From Sycon ciliatum (taxonomy: Eukaryota > Porifera > Calcarea > Leucosolenida > Sycettidae), in the NCBI RefSeq assembly GCF_964019385.1, contig NC_088644.1, positions 18,972,170 through 19,036,169 of the forward strand: a stretch of DNA of 64,000 nucleotides. The letters run 5' to 3'. The translations under genes and the position numbers were made by a program. Below, one piece after another: positions 11,075 to 37,937 of this stretch (its first letter is position 1; every line of letters begins with the position of its first letter). A model generated the notes under the pieces. The model had not been told where the DNA came from. It saw only the letters and a list, made by a program, of their open reading frames with translations, and did not search any database.

Positions 11075-11560
11075 ACTACGTGTTCGCATGGCTCTTTGTA
11101 CATTCACAGTTGAGTGCCTCGTTTTATGTGTGTATGTTTAAATCATGTACACCCTCTGATGGGAGTATGATAATGTAGTCATCTAGGACGGCTGGACTGT
11201 CCCTAGTGTTCCAAGTGCATATTGACGCTAACCTCCAATGTTATATCCAGCAAGTATCAGATCTGCACTATCGCACATAGAACTGGTATATATTTCTTTA
11301 CTGGGTTGACTCACTACCCTACTAGCCACAGTCATATTTATATCAACAATAACGTGGGCACCGCATTATTTTTTGTTTAGGAGCTGTCGGTATGCCGGTA
11401 GCATGGGTCACGCTAGTGCAAAATAGGCTAGACTACATGCAGCCAAGAACCAGGCACTATTCCATCCAAGAAATAGTGGGAGTAGCTATCCTGATACCTT
11501 GCAACATGTCCAAACCACTTCAACTTGATGCTTGGTAACGAGAGAGCTTGGAAGCTCAGG
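11075..11560. other. Intergenic, nothing recognised
   Basis: 3' flank of the PhyH-like gene, containing no ORF with coding character and no clear repeat. Confidence 0.5.
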
Positions 11561-11569
11561 GCGCTATGC

Positions 11570-11830
11570 TTTTTTGCCTTGATGACCGAGACAAAAAAAA
11601 GCATAGGGATGTCATAAATTCTTATAAGTTTCTACTTTTTGTTTTTAGACATATTAAACCTGGGATTCGAACCCGCACTATCGCCCTGCATGCATCCCCC
11701 GATACACTTCGCATACATACTAATTCTTCCAAGTTGCTTCACGTTATGATCTTGTATTTGAAAGCCCTATTGGAATATGCATTGTGGCCAGCCGTTTTTG
11801 ATTGTACGGTACGGTCGGGATAGGTACGGT
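11570..11830 (-). mobile_element. tRNA-derived SINE, copy 1
   Basis: On the minus strand it contains GGGTTCGAATCCCAGG, a perfect Pol III B-box. It shares with the next repeat both the text TTCTTCCAAGTTGCTTCACG and the CTTGATGACCG-plus-poly-A tract. The two copies lie in direct orientation, about 300 bp apart. Confidence 0.7.
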
Positions 11831-11859
11831 CGAGGGTAATACGACACCGTCTACCGCCT

Positions 11860-12095
11860 TGATGACGGCAAAAAAAGAAAAGGGATGTTATAAATTTTTC
11901 AATTCTCCTATTTTTTTCGGGCATTACCTGGGATTCGAACCCGCACTATCGCCCTACATGCATTCCCCCATACACCTCGCATTCATACTCATTCTTCCAA
12001 GTTGCTTCACGTTATGATCTTGCGGTTGAAAGCCCTATTTGAATATTGCGGCCAGCTGTGTTTGATGGTACAGTACGGGATAGCGCCAGGCGTGA
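11860..12095 (-). mobile_element. tRNA-derived SINE, copy 2
   Basis: Second direct copy of the SINE just to the left, with the same B-box (GGGTTCGAATCCCAGG on the minus strand) and the same tail text GTTGCTTCACGTTATGATCT. Divergence is moderate, so the pair is either an old tandem duplication or two independent insertions at neighbouring sites. Confidence 0.7.
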
Positions 12096-12332
12096 CACAA
12101 ACACACAAACACCAAATTAAAGCTGTGTGGACCCTGGCTAGCGCCAGACGTTACTGAAGTAATGTCTTCTGCATAGCTACGGGAATAAAACTAATTATGG
12201 ACCTTACTTAAGTATTTTTTTAAATAGTTCAATACTCGTAAAATGAGTGCCAATGGGCAAATGTCCGGTGCTGCACTGAGAACGCATGAGTGGTGACATC
12301 TCGTTCTGCAATAGGGACTACTTGTATCACGA

Positions 12333-12596
12333 CTAAACATCTTGGTCGTGTTGCTTGATTGCTGCGTCCATCAACTCAATGCACACGTCGGTGGCTTGCT
12401 GCGCCAAGCGGCTGACTGCGTGGAAGTTGAGGAAGCCATGGGATATTCCGTCGAATGGGCGTAGGGTCACATCCTTGCCGAATGCGTGCAGACGATGCGC
12501 CATGACGATGGAATCATCCAAGAGGGGGTCAAACGAACTTGGCTGAAAGGTACAACAGAACGGATGGAGAGAGAGAGAGTGTGTGAGAGAGAGAGA

Positions 12597-12647
<51 letters not shown>

Positions 12648-15600
12648 GCACACACACGCACACACACACACCTGTACTTGTACTTGTTGCTCACTGCCAA
12701 AACTGGTCACGTGGGTCTCCCCGGGAGAGGGGAGAGAGACTCTAAAGGAATCTTGGAAAGATGACTCAATTGGTTATTGAACCGCCCAACGGCCGACACC
12801 CCCTGAAATCCCCAAAACTCTGGGTGGACTTGAAAAGTTGAAAACGATCCCACTTATGGGCTCACCACACCTCAGTAAGTGGGTGTGGACAAGGTGCAGA
12901 AAAAGGATTGACGGCATCAGGGTATCCGTCCTGGGATCCAACTGCAGTTACCCCTGCCCCCAGTGGAGGTAATACTTGCTACTAGTGCGGGTGGCTAAAT
13001 CAGGCTGGATCTGATTTAGACATCACTAGCACCATCGATTACACAAGAGTTAATCTAGCCAGAAGCAGTCCATGGTTAACAGGTATGTATACTTCAAATA
13101 GAAAGTATATGAACCCTGGAACCAACAAAGGTGGCAAGTACAACATTACACCTTCAAGCAGCCGAGCCCGTTGGCAACATACCCAACACAATCAGGCATA
13201 AGTGTACCCACCAACTGAACTAGCTGGCACACACACACACACACACAGAGTAAGAGATGACCCATAGCACAAAGAAATCTATCGGCAAAGAAACATAGCT
13301 TTCTTACTTGAACACCCACAAAGGAGCACAATAATGTAGCATTTTGAAATGTTCTTGTACTCAAAGATGCCGATAAGAAGTACGGCTGAGCCTCAGGCAA
13401 CTCTTCCACTAGACAGCAGGGGTCCTTCTCCAATGGAGGTCGCTGTCATGGAAGTTCTATCAGCTCATACTGCACACTACTCTCTGTGAAAGGGGTGCTA
13501 GTAACCCACCTTCCCATTCCTAGCAGGGTCCAGCACATACATGTAGATGATCTATAATTATGTGCTTACCAAGGTGCTCTGTGCACACTTCACATGACTG
13601 ACTATTAGAGAGAGGTTAAGCTGCACGTTATTTCTGACGTGATGCGCAATATCACGTCAAATTAGGCGTAAACCTCCAAATTTCGACGTGAGCTGCAGGT
13701 CACTTGCGTTGTTTTCCAACGCGCGAGCTGAACTTTCGTGTCACGTAAAGCTTAACCTCTCTATTAACACCCCTTCCCAGACACGCAATATGTCTCAGGC
13801 ACAATCGATTTTCTATGGAACTCACATGGCCAGCTACTCATTACACACAGACTAGCTGCTCCAGACATAGCTACTCATTACACACAGACTGCTCCTTGCA
13901 TTGATCAGTAAGGCTTGAAAATGCTAACAGTACAGTCAGACCTCGCTTAACCGCACACATCCGTTTTCCACAAAAATATCCGGATAGGCGAGGGAACTGG
14001 ATAACCGAACACCGGTTACATTGGATGCATCACGTATGCTGTAAATCTGTAGCCAGCTATTTTCTTCCGGGTCGCAAGGGATCCGGATAAGTGAGATCTG
14101 ACTGTACATCACACCCAGACCCAGAGCTACAGGCCAGGGCCTGTCACAACATTGCTGACCTCTGACTCTGTGGCTCCAGCAGATCCTGTGAAGTACGTAC
14201 ATGTGCATGACTGTACTTCAGAATTAGGTTGTTTACATGCTCATCATGTCACATGTAGAGACTACACAGAAGACTCTCTACTCTAGGTCTCCTTTTTGGT
14301 GAAACACACTTCCAACATTGCACATGTTGTAAGGTTGCCTAACTTAGTTACATGTACATGACTATTGCATCTAGTCACAATTCACACACCTACGTGTGGT
14401 ATAGCAGTGCTTGGGTTTTCCGGGGCATCGGAAAGGTTCCTTCTCGAAAGAGTTTTGGACAGGGGTGTATTTGCGGACAGTTCCTGATCAATAGGCCAGT
14501 TTGTCAATACGATAAGTACGGAATTAGCACTCCTCAGCTACTGGTATGTGAATGCATAGCTCATACCGTACTGCCATGTGTGCTATAGTGGCTTTTATTA
14601 TTATTATTATTTCACAATCACGATGACATAGTGCCAATAAGCATGTGATGCGGGCGATTTTAACCAGCTTACCAGCAATGCAACCGATGGTAAGCTGTGC
14701 AGCATCTCATCACTGGCCAGCAGTGGAGAGAGGTAGGCCGGCGAAGCATTCAGGATGGTGGCATGACGTTGGTGGATGCCCGACTGCAGCTGTGACAGGT
14801 GACCGGTGTTCGGGTGATACTCTGGCGTGCTGGACAGGACAAGAGAAGAACACCATGAACTGGTACTCACAGAGCAATCAGCATTGCGGAGTACATCCAC
14901 AGCATAGCCTAGCAGTGCGAGCACAGAGAGACTGAGAGAGTGGATTCCGATGACTTTAAGGAGACTATAGCAAGGGCAAAGGCAAGTCACACGGTCCACG
15001 TCCACCAAACACCTGCCTCTAGTCACAGAGCTCTCTGTCCTCATCCATCAACAACGTTGCATCAGATAAAGAAAGCAGGACAAAGGAAGCGACGCAGTTT
15101 TGTTTCAATTCCAGGTGATGAAAATCAAAGCTCGAGGTGATGAAAATCAAAGCTTGAGGTGATGTGCACACAGCTACCCAGAAAGTGACAAAACCATACA
15201 ATGCTGCTCAATGAAATCCGGTTGTGCACAGCATACACAGCCACCCAAAAAGTGACAAAATCACAGCTACCCAGAAAGTGACAAAATCACAGCTAACCAG
15301 AAAGTGACAAAGTCACAGCAAAGCACTTTAAAGTACAGTGCTGCTCAATGAAATCCGGTCACGTGAGTCAAGTTTGCGCCTTGCACCATTTCGCAGCCCA
15401 ATGTTCGCAGGTCTAGGGCAACGCCCAGCACGTACGTGAGTGACTCGACTGGATTTCATTGAGCAGCACTGTAGGTTCTTTCACATTGCATAAGCACAAG
15501 ACATGAAGTGTGAAAGTTGATTGTCGATGTGCTAAGAACGTGACTTGGTGTAGTTTCACCGTAGTACACGTGGACACACACACACACGCACGCAGAGGGA

Positions 15601-18185
15601 GACTGCAGCCTACAGCCAATTCCGTCCCATATTGTGCGAACAGCTCTCACATTGGGTGCACTGAGCAACCTCCCAGAGAAGGTGCCTACGTTGGCGTGGA
15701 CAAAGTAATGTAACGCCTATCATTGTCACTACGTCGCATACAGTCAAACTTCAGTAGAACGTATGAGGGAGTAGTAAAACACTGGTATTTACGTACTCCC
15801 TGAGCGTACCTCTAGGGGACATCCACCTCAGTGATTCACAGGTGAGGTACTTCACACCTGAGGTCTGGGAAAGGATACGCAGGGTCGTCGAAACAGCACT
15901 CCACACCCGATGAAAGGAGAAAAGGGTGTTAGACCCTGGGTATTTAATGTTGAAGTTTAACTTTTATTTCATGCCACCTTGCTTGTCACACACCAATATC
16001 GCAACCACGTTAGCTATAATTTTAAAAGTTACTGTCTCCACGCCGACTGTTCACATTACAAGGTAAGGGTATATATTATTGTGAAATGGGCAATCCTATT
16101 TGCACCGGAGGAATTTTTACTGGAGTGACAGTCTATGCACCTCTTATCAGCTGTCACTATCCAAAGATGCCAACGTTTGCCAATTCTAATTTGCTAATCC
16201 CAGGAATGCACTATACAGTGAAATTTCCAAGGAAAAGAAGAACTGGTATCTCACCTGCCACTCCCCCGGTACGCATTCAAACATGCCCGCAGCGTTCCAA
16301 TGGGTAACAGCGGATCCATTACGCTTAGGCAGCGTGCCGGTGACAGATCCAATGAGATTTTCAGAGCAGGGTACGCGCCCAGCACCAGACATGGCTTCCG
16401 AAGCTGGTACTGCGCAGCGAGGAATGCCACTCCGAAGACAAAGTTACCTCCGGCCGAGTCGCCGGCCAGGATGACTTTCTCGGCAGTGGTGCCCAGGCTG
16501 GTGGCGTTCCTCAGCACCCAGGCGTACGCGTAGAAACAGTCGTTGACGGCACGTGGGTACGGGTGCCGTCATGTAGTCAACGGACACCACGGGAACGTTG
16601 AGCTGGTTGGCCCAGTGGCTTAGATAGCTCTGCATGAACAATACACCACAAGGAAGACACATGCATAGGGTATACTAATATTATGTACAGTGATGCTCAA
16701 TGAAATCCGGTCACGTGAGTCAAGTTTGCGCCTTGCACCATTTCGCAGCCCAGTGTTCGCAGGTCTAGGGCTGCGCAACGCCCGGCACGTACTTGAGTGA
16801 CGCGACTGGATGTCATGGAGCAGTACTGTACTATTGTATATGGGGCCAAATGAAAACCTGGTGCACATCCGTGGTACACACATGATACAGTATCTTTTTA
16901 TTGGCTACGGCAGCGGAGAAATGGATGGAGCATGGTGGCAGCAAAGCACACCCATTTGTTTCCAATGACCTAGCACATGTGACTGTGACGTTTGCGCCAG
17001 AAACCCTCCACCATGGAAGTGAATGATGACTGCCTTAGAAGGCTCAGAGCTGGCACTCTGCAGCAAAAAGAGAGTGTTGAGCATGGTACAGAACAAATCG
17101 TCAACGTCAACCGCACATGGCATGCTAACACCTTTGTTTGTTTGTTTTGAAACTCGGATGTTTTTTCTTCTTTTTTTTCTCTACAAAATCCACATTATCT
17201 CCAGACACTGGGGTGAATAATGGAGTGTGCATGTGGTGGTGGGGCCCATTAAGCTCAGCCGAACAGAGGTCTCGGCTTTATAGCTCCATGGACGTACCAA
17301 AGGGGGATCGGGTAGGAGTATCCAAAAGACCACGGACAGCTATTGTACTCTACGGTCGCAGAGCACACATACAAATGTCACCTTACTTCTCACAGTGACT
17401 TACATGAAGGCCGAGGCACCGTCCATAGAAGCTTCTCCGCTCCATACTCTCAGCAGTGTCCAGAAAGTCGTCCGGAAACTGAGTATGATCAACGATCAGG
17501 TCGCCAGTCTTGTCCATGCCACTTGCACGACAGCGTAGATGACTTTAAAAAGCTGCGCGTGATCCCTGAGCAGCTCTGAATGTTCTTCAAGTGCTGACAC
17601 AGCCTGTGCGAAATCTCTCTTAGTATTCGATGACGTAAGCAGTGACTTGATGATGTCATCAAGCGCCAATGTACACGTGGAGAATATGGATACACTAGAT
17701 CGCAGTCCGTTGCTGGCTACACCCGGGTAAGCATTGTAACGGGAACATTGCTGCAGCAAGTAAGGGATGGTGCTGAGCAACGACCCGATCGCAGCGCACA
17801 GCATATGACAAGCGGAAGCCAATCGGGACTCTGCTCCGGGCTCAGTGCTCCGCCACCGTTGCTGCGCTGTTCCTGCTGGAGACGCTGCACTTGCGCTAGC
17901 AGCCCTTGCAACGCTGCGGTTGTGACAAGCGGTGGAGCGGAATAGTGACGCGCTGCACTGCGTGACCCGGGGCATTGCCAGTGATGGTGTGTCACCAGCG
18001 ACGCAGTGTACTCGCCACGACCTGTGTCCGCTACACTCACAGGGAGCACCGGTATGCTGTTTCAGAACACGGCTACACGGTGCAGCTGGGCAATACGCCG
18101 AACTGATACAGCGGGAGCGAGAAAGCAGCCGCTGTGAAGCAACGACAGGTCGAGTGGCGTTACGTGCTACTGTTGATGCCGCCAT
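12333..18185 (-). CDS. LIPE: Hormone-sensitive lipase-like gene, damaged or mis-assembled
   Basis: Exons in gene order are 18185-17404, 17057-16977, 16629-16255, 14829-14673 and 12542-12333. HSL cleaves diacylglycerol and cholesterol esters at lipid droplets. The first exon carries the HSL_N region, ending FYGRCLGLH. The catalytic domain shows the oxyanion motif HFHGGGFLAQTS, the nucleophile GDSAGG, a YLSPLLAS helix, the acid in FDPLLDDS and the catalytic His in ISHGFLNF. Exon phases between 16255, 14829 and 12542 match exactly. Oddities: exon 16629-16255 changes frame near 16555, where about 8 bases appear missing; the first exon changes frame near 17505 and possibly near 17840; and roughly 180 family residues between FYGRCLG and the HGGG exon have no counterpart in the 345 bp available. 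The start at 18185 is a guess. It is either a decaying gene or an assembly with errors; identity as HSL is firm. Confidence 0.8.
12570..12675. repeat. Mixed (GA)n/(GT)n/(CA)n microsatellite
   Basis: Alternating GAGA, GTGT and CACACA blocks directly upstream of the last HSL exon acceptor. Simple repeat, no gene. Confidence 0.95.
13605..13763. mobile_element. MITE with TAGAGAGAGGTTAAGCT termini (159 bp)
   Basis: The left end GAGAGGTTAAGCTGCACG is matched by the inverted right end CACGTAAAGCTTAACCTCTC. It lies in the large HSL intron. Its AGAGAGGTT terminus is shared with the 413-bp MITEs at 21382 and 22650, which suggests one transposase family mobilised both. Confidence 0.8.
13931..14106. mobile_element. 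Tigger/pogo-like MITE, copy B (176 bp)
   Basis: TACAGTCAGACCTCGCTTAA at the left and GATCTGACTGTA at the right, the same size as copy A at 3946-4121. Flanked by TA. It lies in an HSL intron. Confidence 0.85.
15165..15325. repeat. Short tandem repeat around AGAAAGTGACAAA
   Basis: Four to five imperfect copies of a ~25-35 bp unit containing CAGCTACCCAGAAAGTGACA. A truncated end of the ACAGTGCTGCTCAATG MITE is embedded near 15198. Confidence 0.7.
15334..15473. mobile_element. Mariner-type MITE, copy A (140 bp)
   Basis: The left end TACAGTGCTGCTCAATGAAA and its inverted right end TTTCATTGAGCAGCACTGTA form near-perfect TIRs with TA at both ends. A second copy lies at 16686-16830 and a solo end near 15198. 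All three are inside the HSL gene. Confidence 0.9.
16686..16830. mobile_element. Mariner-type MITE, copy B (145 bp)
   Basis: Same element as 15334-15473 with slightly degraded termini (TACAGTGATGCTCAATGAAA and CATGGAGCAGTACTGTA). It lies in the intron between the HGGG exon and the nucleophile exon of HSL. Confidence 0.9.
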
Positions 18186-19098
18186 AACAACAAGCTAGGC
18201 AATAAGAGTCCCTTGCCAGGGCAGGCAGTCCAATTGGTTTCAAAGGTCAGGCAAAATCACAAGTCCTGCGGAGCACGTACACGAACACATGTTCAAAGCG
18301 CATGCAAGGCAATTGCAAGCGCATACACACACAACACAGTTGTGCACGGCACATTCAAAGTACACACTGCTCACACATGAAGACACATAAGCACATATGC
18401 GCGCGCACGCGCACACACACACACCGACACACAAGCAAACAGAGAGACAGACACACACACAGATGAGACCCTGACCAAACACATGTACTAGTAAAAGACC
18501 GCATGCACAATGTCAATGTGATGCACACCTCCAAGACGGAATGGGCGCTTTCAATAGTACACATACTACTTCTGGTGCTTTGAAGATCCAGAAAACCCCA
18601 GTGTAACACCGGCTTTAGCCTACAGGTTTGTACACACTGTGGGTGACATTGCATACAAGTAGATCATCACATCTAGTACGATTGTTCTTCCACTTCAAGA
18701 ATCGTCCCTTCGTTTCACAGCACAGAATAGCTGTCTCTCAGCTGGTAATCAGCAGGGACATTCTCTACTTGCGAAGACTGAGTGATTGCCAGCACTCGCC
18801 CTTTCCTTCCACAAGCGATGTATAGAATAATAATATCACTGTTCGAGTATTTTTCTTTCAAATCTGAGACCATTGACAGGATCGGAAGGAGAGCTCTACT
18901 GCAAGCCAGAAGTCAGGCTGGCGTCAGGCTGTCGTGAAAAGTAACGAATTCAAACCGCTCCTCAACAAAATCATTACAGTTAGCAAAGAAGCTAGTTCCA
19001 ACCAATCCAAGTAGAGTGACTTTCAGGAACTATTATTAAATCCAACGTCTTGTTCATTCAAAGACAGTGCTTTTTTCGCTTCTGCACTGTCTTTTTTA

Positions 19099-19112
19099 GT
19101 TACCATGGTTAC
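19099..19112. promoter_or_regulatory. Candidate X-box (RFX-type) palindrome
   Basis: GTTACCATGGTTAC is a perfect 14-bp palindrome fitting the RFX consensus GTNRCC-N-GGYNAC. It lies beside the dispersed GC-rich element and upstream of CNOT9. A chance match is quite possible for a motif this short. Confidence 0.3.
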
Positions 19113-19139
19113 GAGATGTATGCGCTCAGCCGCTCACCT

Positions 19140-19310
19140 GGGTCACGGCGAAGTGTCTCATTCGCTCTCCCTGCCGGCGTTCCGCAGCCTACAACGCTTT
19201 GCGCTGGTGGCCGGCTGTCGAGTCGCGTGCGCGCACTCCTCGTTGCCATGGCGCAAAAACTGCCGCACTCCTAGACCAGCGTCCCTTTAGTCCTTCGCGT
19301 TTGAATCTGC
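19140..19310 (-). repeat. Dispersed GC-rich element, copy 2
   Basis: Reverse complement of the element at 6860-7015, with conserved blocks around GGGTCACGGCGAAGTGTCTC and GCGTCCCTTTAGTCCTTCGC. It includes GTTGCCATGGCGC, an X-box-like sequence. Like copy 1, it lies in the intergenic region of a divergent gene pair. Confidence 0.7.
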
Positions 19311-19818
19311 AAGATGACGTAGACCATGGTACCATGGTACATTTATGTACGTCATCATGCGCATACAAACATCGTAAAAAAATGTGAAATAAACTGGCCG
19401 GATGCTGAAAAGTGAAAGAGATCGAAAAAATAGACTATTAATTTTCTAGTTCTTGCAAGCAGAACTAAGTCAGTGTGTTACTTACTTGCAGAAGTAATCA
19501 ATGCAATATCAACTGGCTGTTGCAGAGCAATATACAGAGTACAAGCTGCTTTGTTGTCACCGTTGTCATACCCTGGTTTCCTGCAGTTTAACTGAAGTTC
19601 GTAATCCTGCTCTACTACCTACTCCTACTATCTACCTGTAGGAAGTGGAGTCATTTTTGACTGAGTTTTATTATCCTTCTCCCTCTTCACCAGCTCTGTG
19701 CTGATGTTTTGAATTGTATAATCTTCCTATTGTGAGGGCCACTGACTATTCTCCCATTTCGAGTTTAGGGTGCTTCTTAGTAAACAAAAAGTAGTACTAC
19801 TTCTTAGTTCATGTAGAA

Positions 19819-35414
<15,596 letters not shown>

Positions 35415-35676
35415 ACTGAATGGAGTGCCACAAAGTCTGTGAGCCATGATCATTGGCTGTGCAACATTTAAGCTGGTGATGTTTCTGTTGAAACAAAAGA
35501 GCTGCCTCTGGTTGGAATTTGTGTTGCTCTTCTTTCGTCCATATACCCGGGACTCTATCGTACGGTACGCTGTGTTTGTGTTGTATATAGAGTTATATAG
35601 AGTTATCTGTGCCCGTGCTGTGTCAGTTCACGTGCAATTGTGCATTCATATTCATATGTTTGTCCATAGATGCATG

Positions 35677-35724
<48 letters not shown>

Positions 35725-37440
35725 CGAGTGCGAGTGCTGTGCTAGTGCGAGTGCTAGTGCTGTGCTAGTTCGAGTGCTGTGCTAGTGCTAGTGCGAGTGC
35801 TGTGCGAGTGCTGTGCGAGTGCTGTGCGAGTGCTGTGCGAGTGCTGTGCGAGTGCTGTGCGTGTGTGCCTTGCAGCTGGGCTAGGCATACCGTCCCCTTT
35901 TTTAGTATATGCTGGGGTTGCAGTTTACATTTATGTTTCACACTTTACCTATCTTCTGTACATATTCCTCTTAGATTTTGAACATACCAATGCCGTCGCT
36001 GCTGCTGCTGCCATCATCGGCGTTACTCATGTGCAATCACTGATGTTGATTGTTGCTGCCGCTGTTGCCCTTTGTTTTGCGTATATACATACCCCCCCCC
36101 CGCGTATCTTGCACTGACTTTCAACGCATTATAAGCCGGTGACCTTTTGCTACGTTTTTGGTCTGGATGTACCATCATGAATGTCAATCTGTGTGCTTTG
36201 ACTCCCATTGCGTGTACATGAGCTGCTTGTACCACTGCTTGGTATTCCAGGTGCGGCCTTGCAACCACCCTTACACAGCTTCGGTGACGTCACATTGTGA
36301 GTGTGCTACAAGTACTTACATGTACATGTATGTATGTCTGCTAGCTATTATACAGCCTGTAGGGTAGCAGGCGTAGAGTCGTGTAGCTAACTTACATGGC
36401 GTATTGTACATATGTAGAGACTAGAATTTACCGTGGTCTATACCCAGTGCATTAGAGCTTTTGGCATCAGGTGATAAAACTCGTACATGTGGAGACCCTG
36501 CCTGTGGCTGTGCGTCTATGAATACCCATGCGTATACTTGATTTCTTTGCACATTTGCTTGATCACTTCAAGTGGCCACCGATAATCCACTTCAGATTTC
36601 CTAAAATATATTGAGGCCGCACCTGCGGAGCAAAATCAGTACGGGCCTAGCACCTACATGAAATCTTCAAACTCGACTCTGTACTCGACAACTAACTTGG
36701 CCAATTATTCGCAAAGAAATCATAATTCATCGCCATTGCGATCGTGCACCCTACAACACACTTTCAGAAATGTTCGTGCAGCATTTCTTTCCATTGCGAG
36801 TGCGCGATCGACACTTCCATGACAACCCGCAGACAGGTGACCAATCAGAGTGACATGTAGATATATCTCCCTGTTAAGATGCACATTATTCCCGTAGCTA
36901 TGCAAAAGACGTTACTTCAGTAACGTCCCGTACAATCAAAGACATCAAAATTGTACAGTATAAGGATGTCGTATAGCATGTCATACAACAGTACGATGAA
37001 ATTGTGGGAGAAACCAGCGACCGCTTGGGAACGATGAACATTACAACAGTCTTATTATATTGTGAGTGAGAGTCAGGCCAAGTTTCTGAACATCAGTAGC
37101 GAGTGCTATCCCAAGCATTATGTTAGCATTACAAAAGCATAGACAGGATGCGTATTATAGGAGACCCAAGTTGCTGAAGATCAGTAGTCATTGCTGATAA
37201 CGTGCAGAAAAACTAAATCCGCAGCCTCTTTTGCCGTCGGACAGTGCGTATTATGTGTGTAATGTGCTCCACAGGCAACCATGCATTCGGCCGTCAGCAA
37301 CAGTTTTAAGCACAAGCACACTATCAAGGCAAGGGCATTATTGTCTTGTTGTATTGTATGGAATATAATTTTACCTCATTGGCTCAGCAGGTCAATGTAT
37401 TACTACAAAAAGGCCAGAAAATCCGATTATGAGGGGCAGT
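35415..37440. other. Intergenic, with a GT tract and GAGTGCTGTGC tandem repeat
   Basis: Downstream of CNOT9 there is a GT microsatellite (about 35680-35720), then an array of an 11-bp unit (GCGAGTGCTGT, ~35725-35862). The rest shows no convincing gene. Confidence 0.6.
35725..35862. repeat. 11-bp tandem repeat (GAGTGCTGTGC)n
   Basis: About ten copies, irregular at the left (GTGCTAGTGC variants) and homogeneous at the right. Confidence 0.9.
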
Positions 37441-37443
37441 TCT

Positions 37444-37937
37444 AATCACCTGGTCACCACGCCAGCAGGCGACAACTTTCACACCAAGGTTCAACTCGAG
37501 TGACAGGACTGCACCCAAAAAAGGTCAAACAGGCTAGTAAGTTGTACCCTGCAGGCACGGTGACCAGCTGACTGGTGTACGCAGGAGCACGTGACCGCTT
37601 GTTCAACCATGTTCGATTGGGAATAAAGGAGGAACGCTGCATCGCAGCCTTTTCGGACCAAAACCAGTCGACTCAGCGTCCAAAAGACTACAACATATGG
37701 GCCAATCGCGGTCATCCGTGCTTTTATAAGAACGAAATGGCGCTTTTAGTGACATTTTGCATACAAATCCCCATCTAGTAGAGCGCATTCACCCAGTTTC
37801 GGTGGAAGTGCGCGAGTTCGATTGGGATTAAAGTAGGAAGGGAGCGTCTCAGCTTTCTCGGACCAAGACAATTCGACTCAGCACCCCGAAGTCTACAACT
37901 GGTGAAATTTTAATTTTTGCCTTAACTTCCCCTTTAA
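37444..37937. mobile_element. Half copy of the large foldback element
   Basis: This contains the loop (in reverse orientation) and one arm of the element at 39350-40218, up to the same terminal TTCCCCTTTAA. The other arm is absent. It has diverged slightly from the full copy. Confidence 0.85.

Larger units (their letters stand above)
18186..19818. promoter_or_regulatory. Intergenic region between divergent HSL-like (-) and CNOT9 (+)
   Basis: A 1.6-kb gap with divergent starts on each side. It contains an impure GT/CA microsatellite (about 18395-18465), the inverted copy of the dispersed GC-rich element (19140-19310), and the palindrome at 19099-19112. Promoter function is inferred from position. 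Confidence 0.35.
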
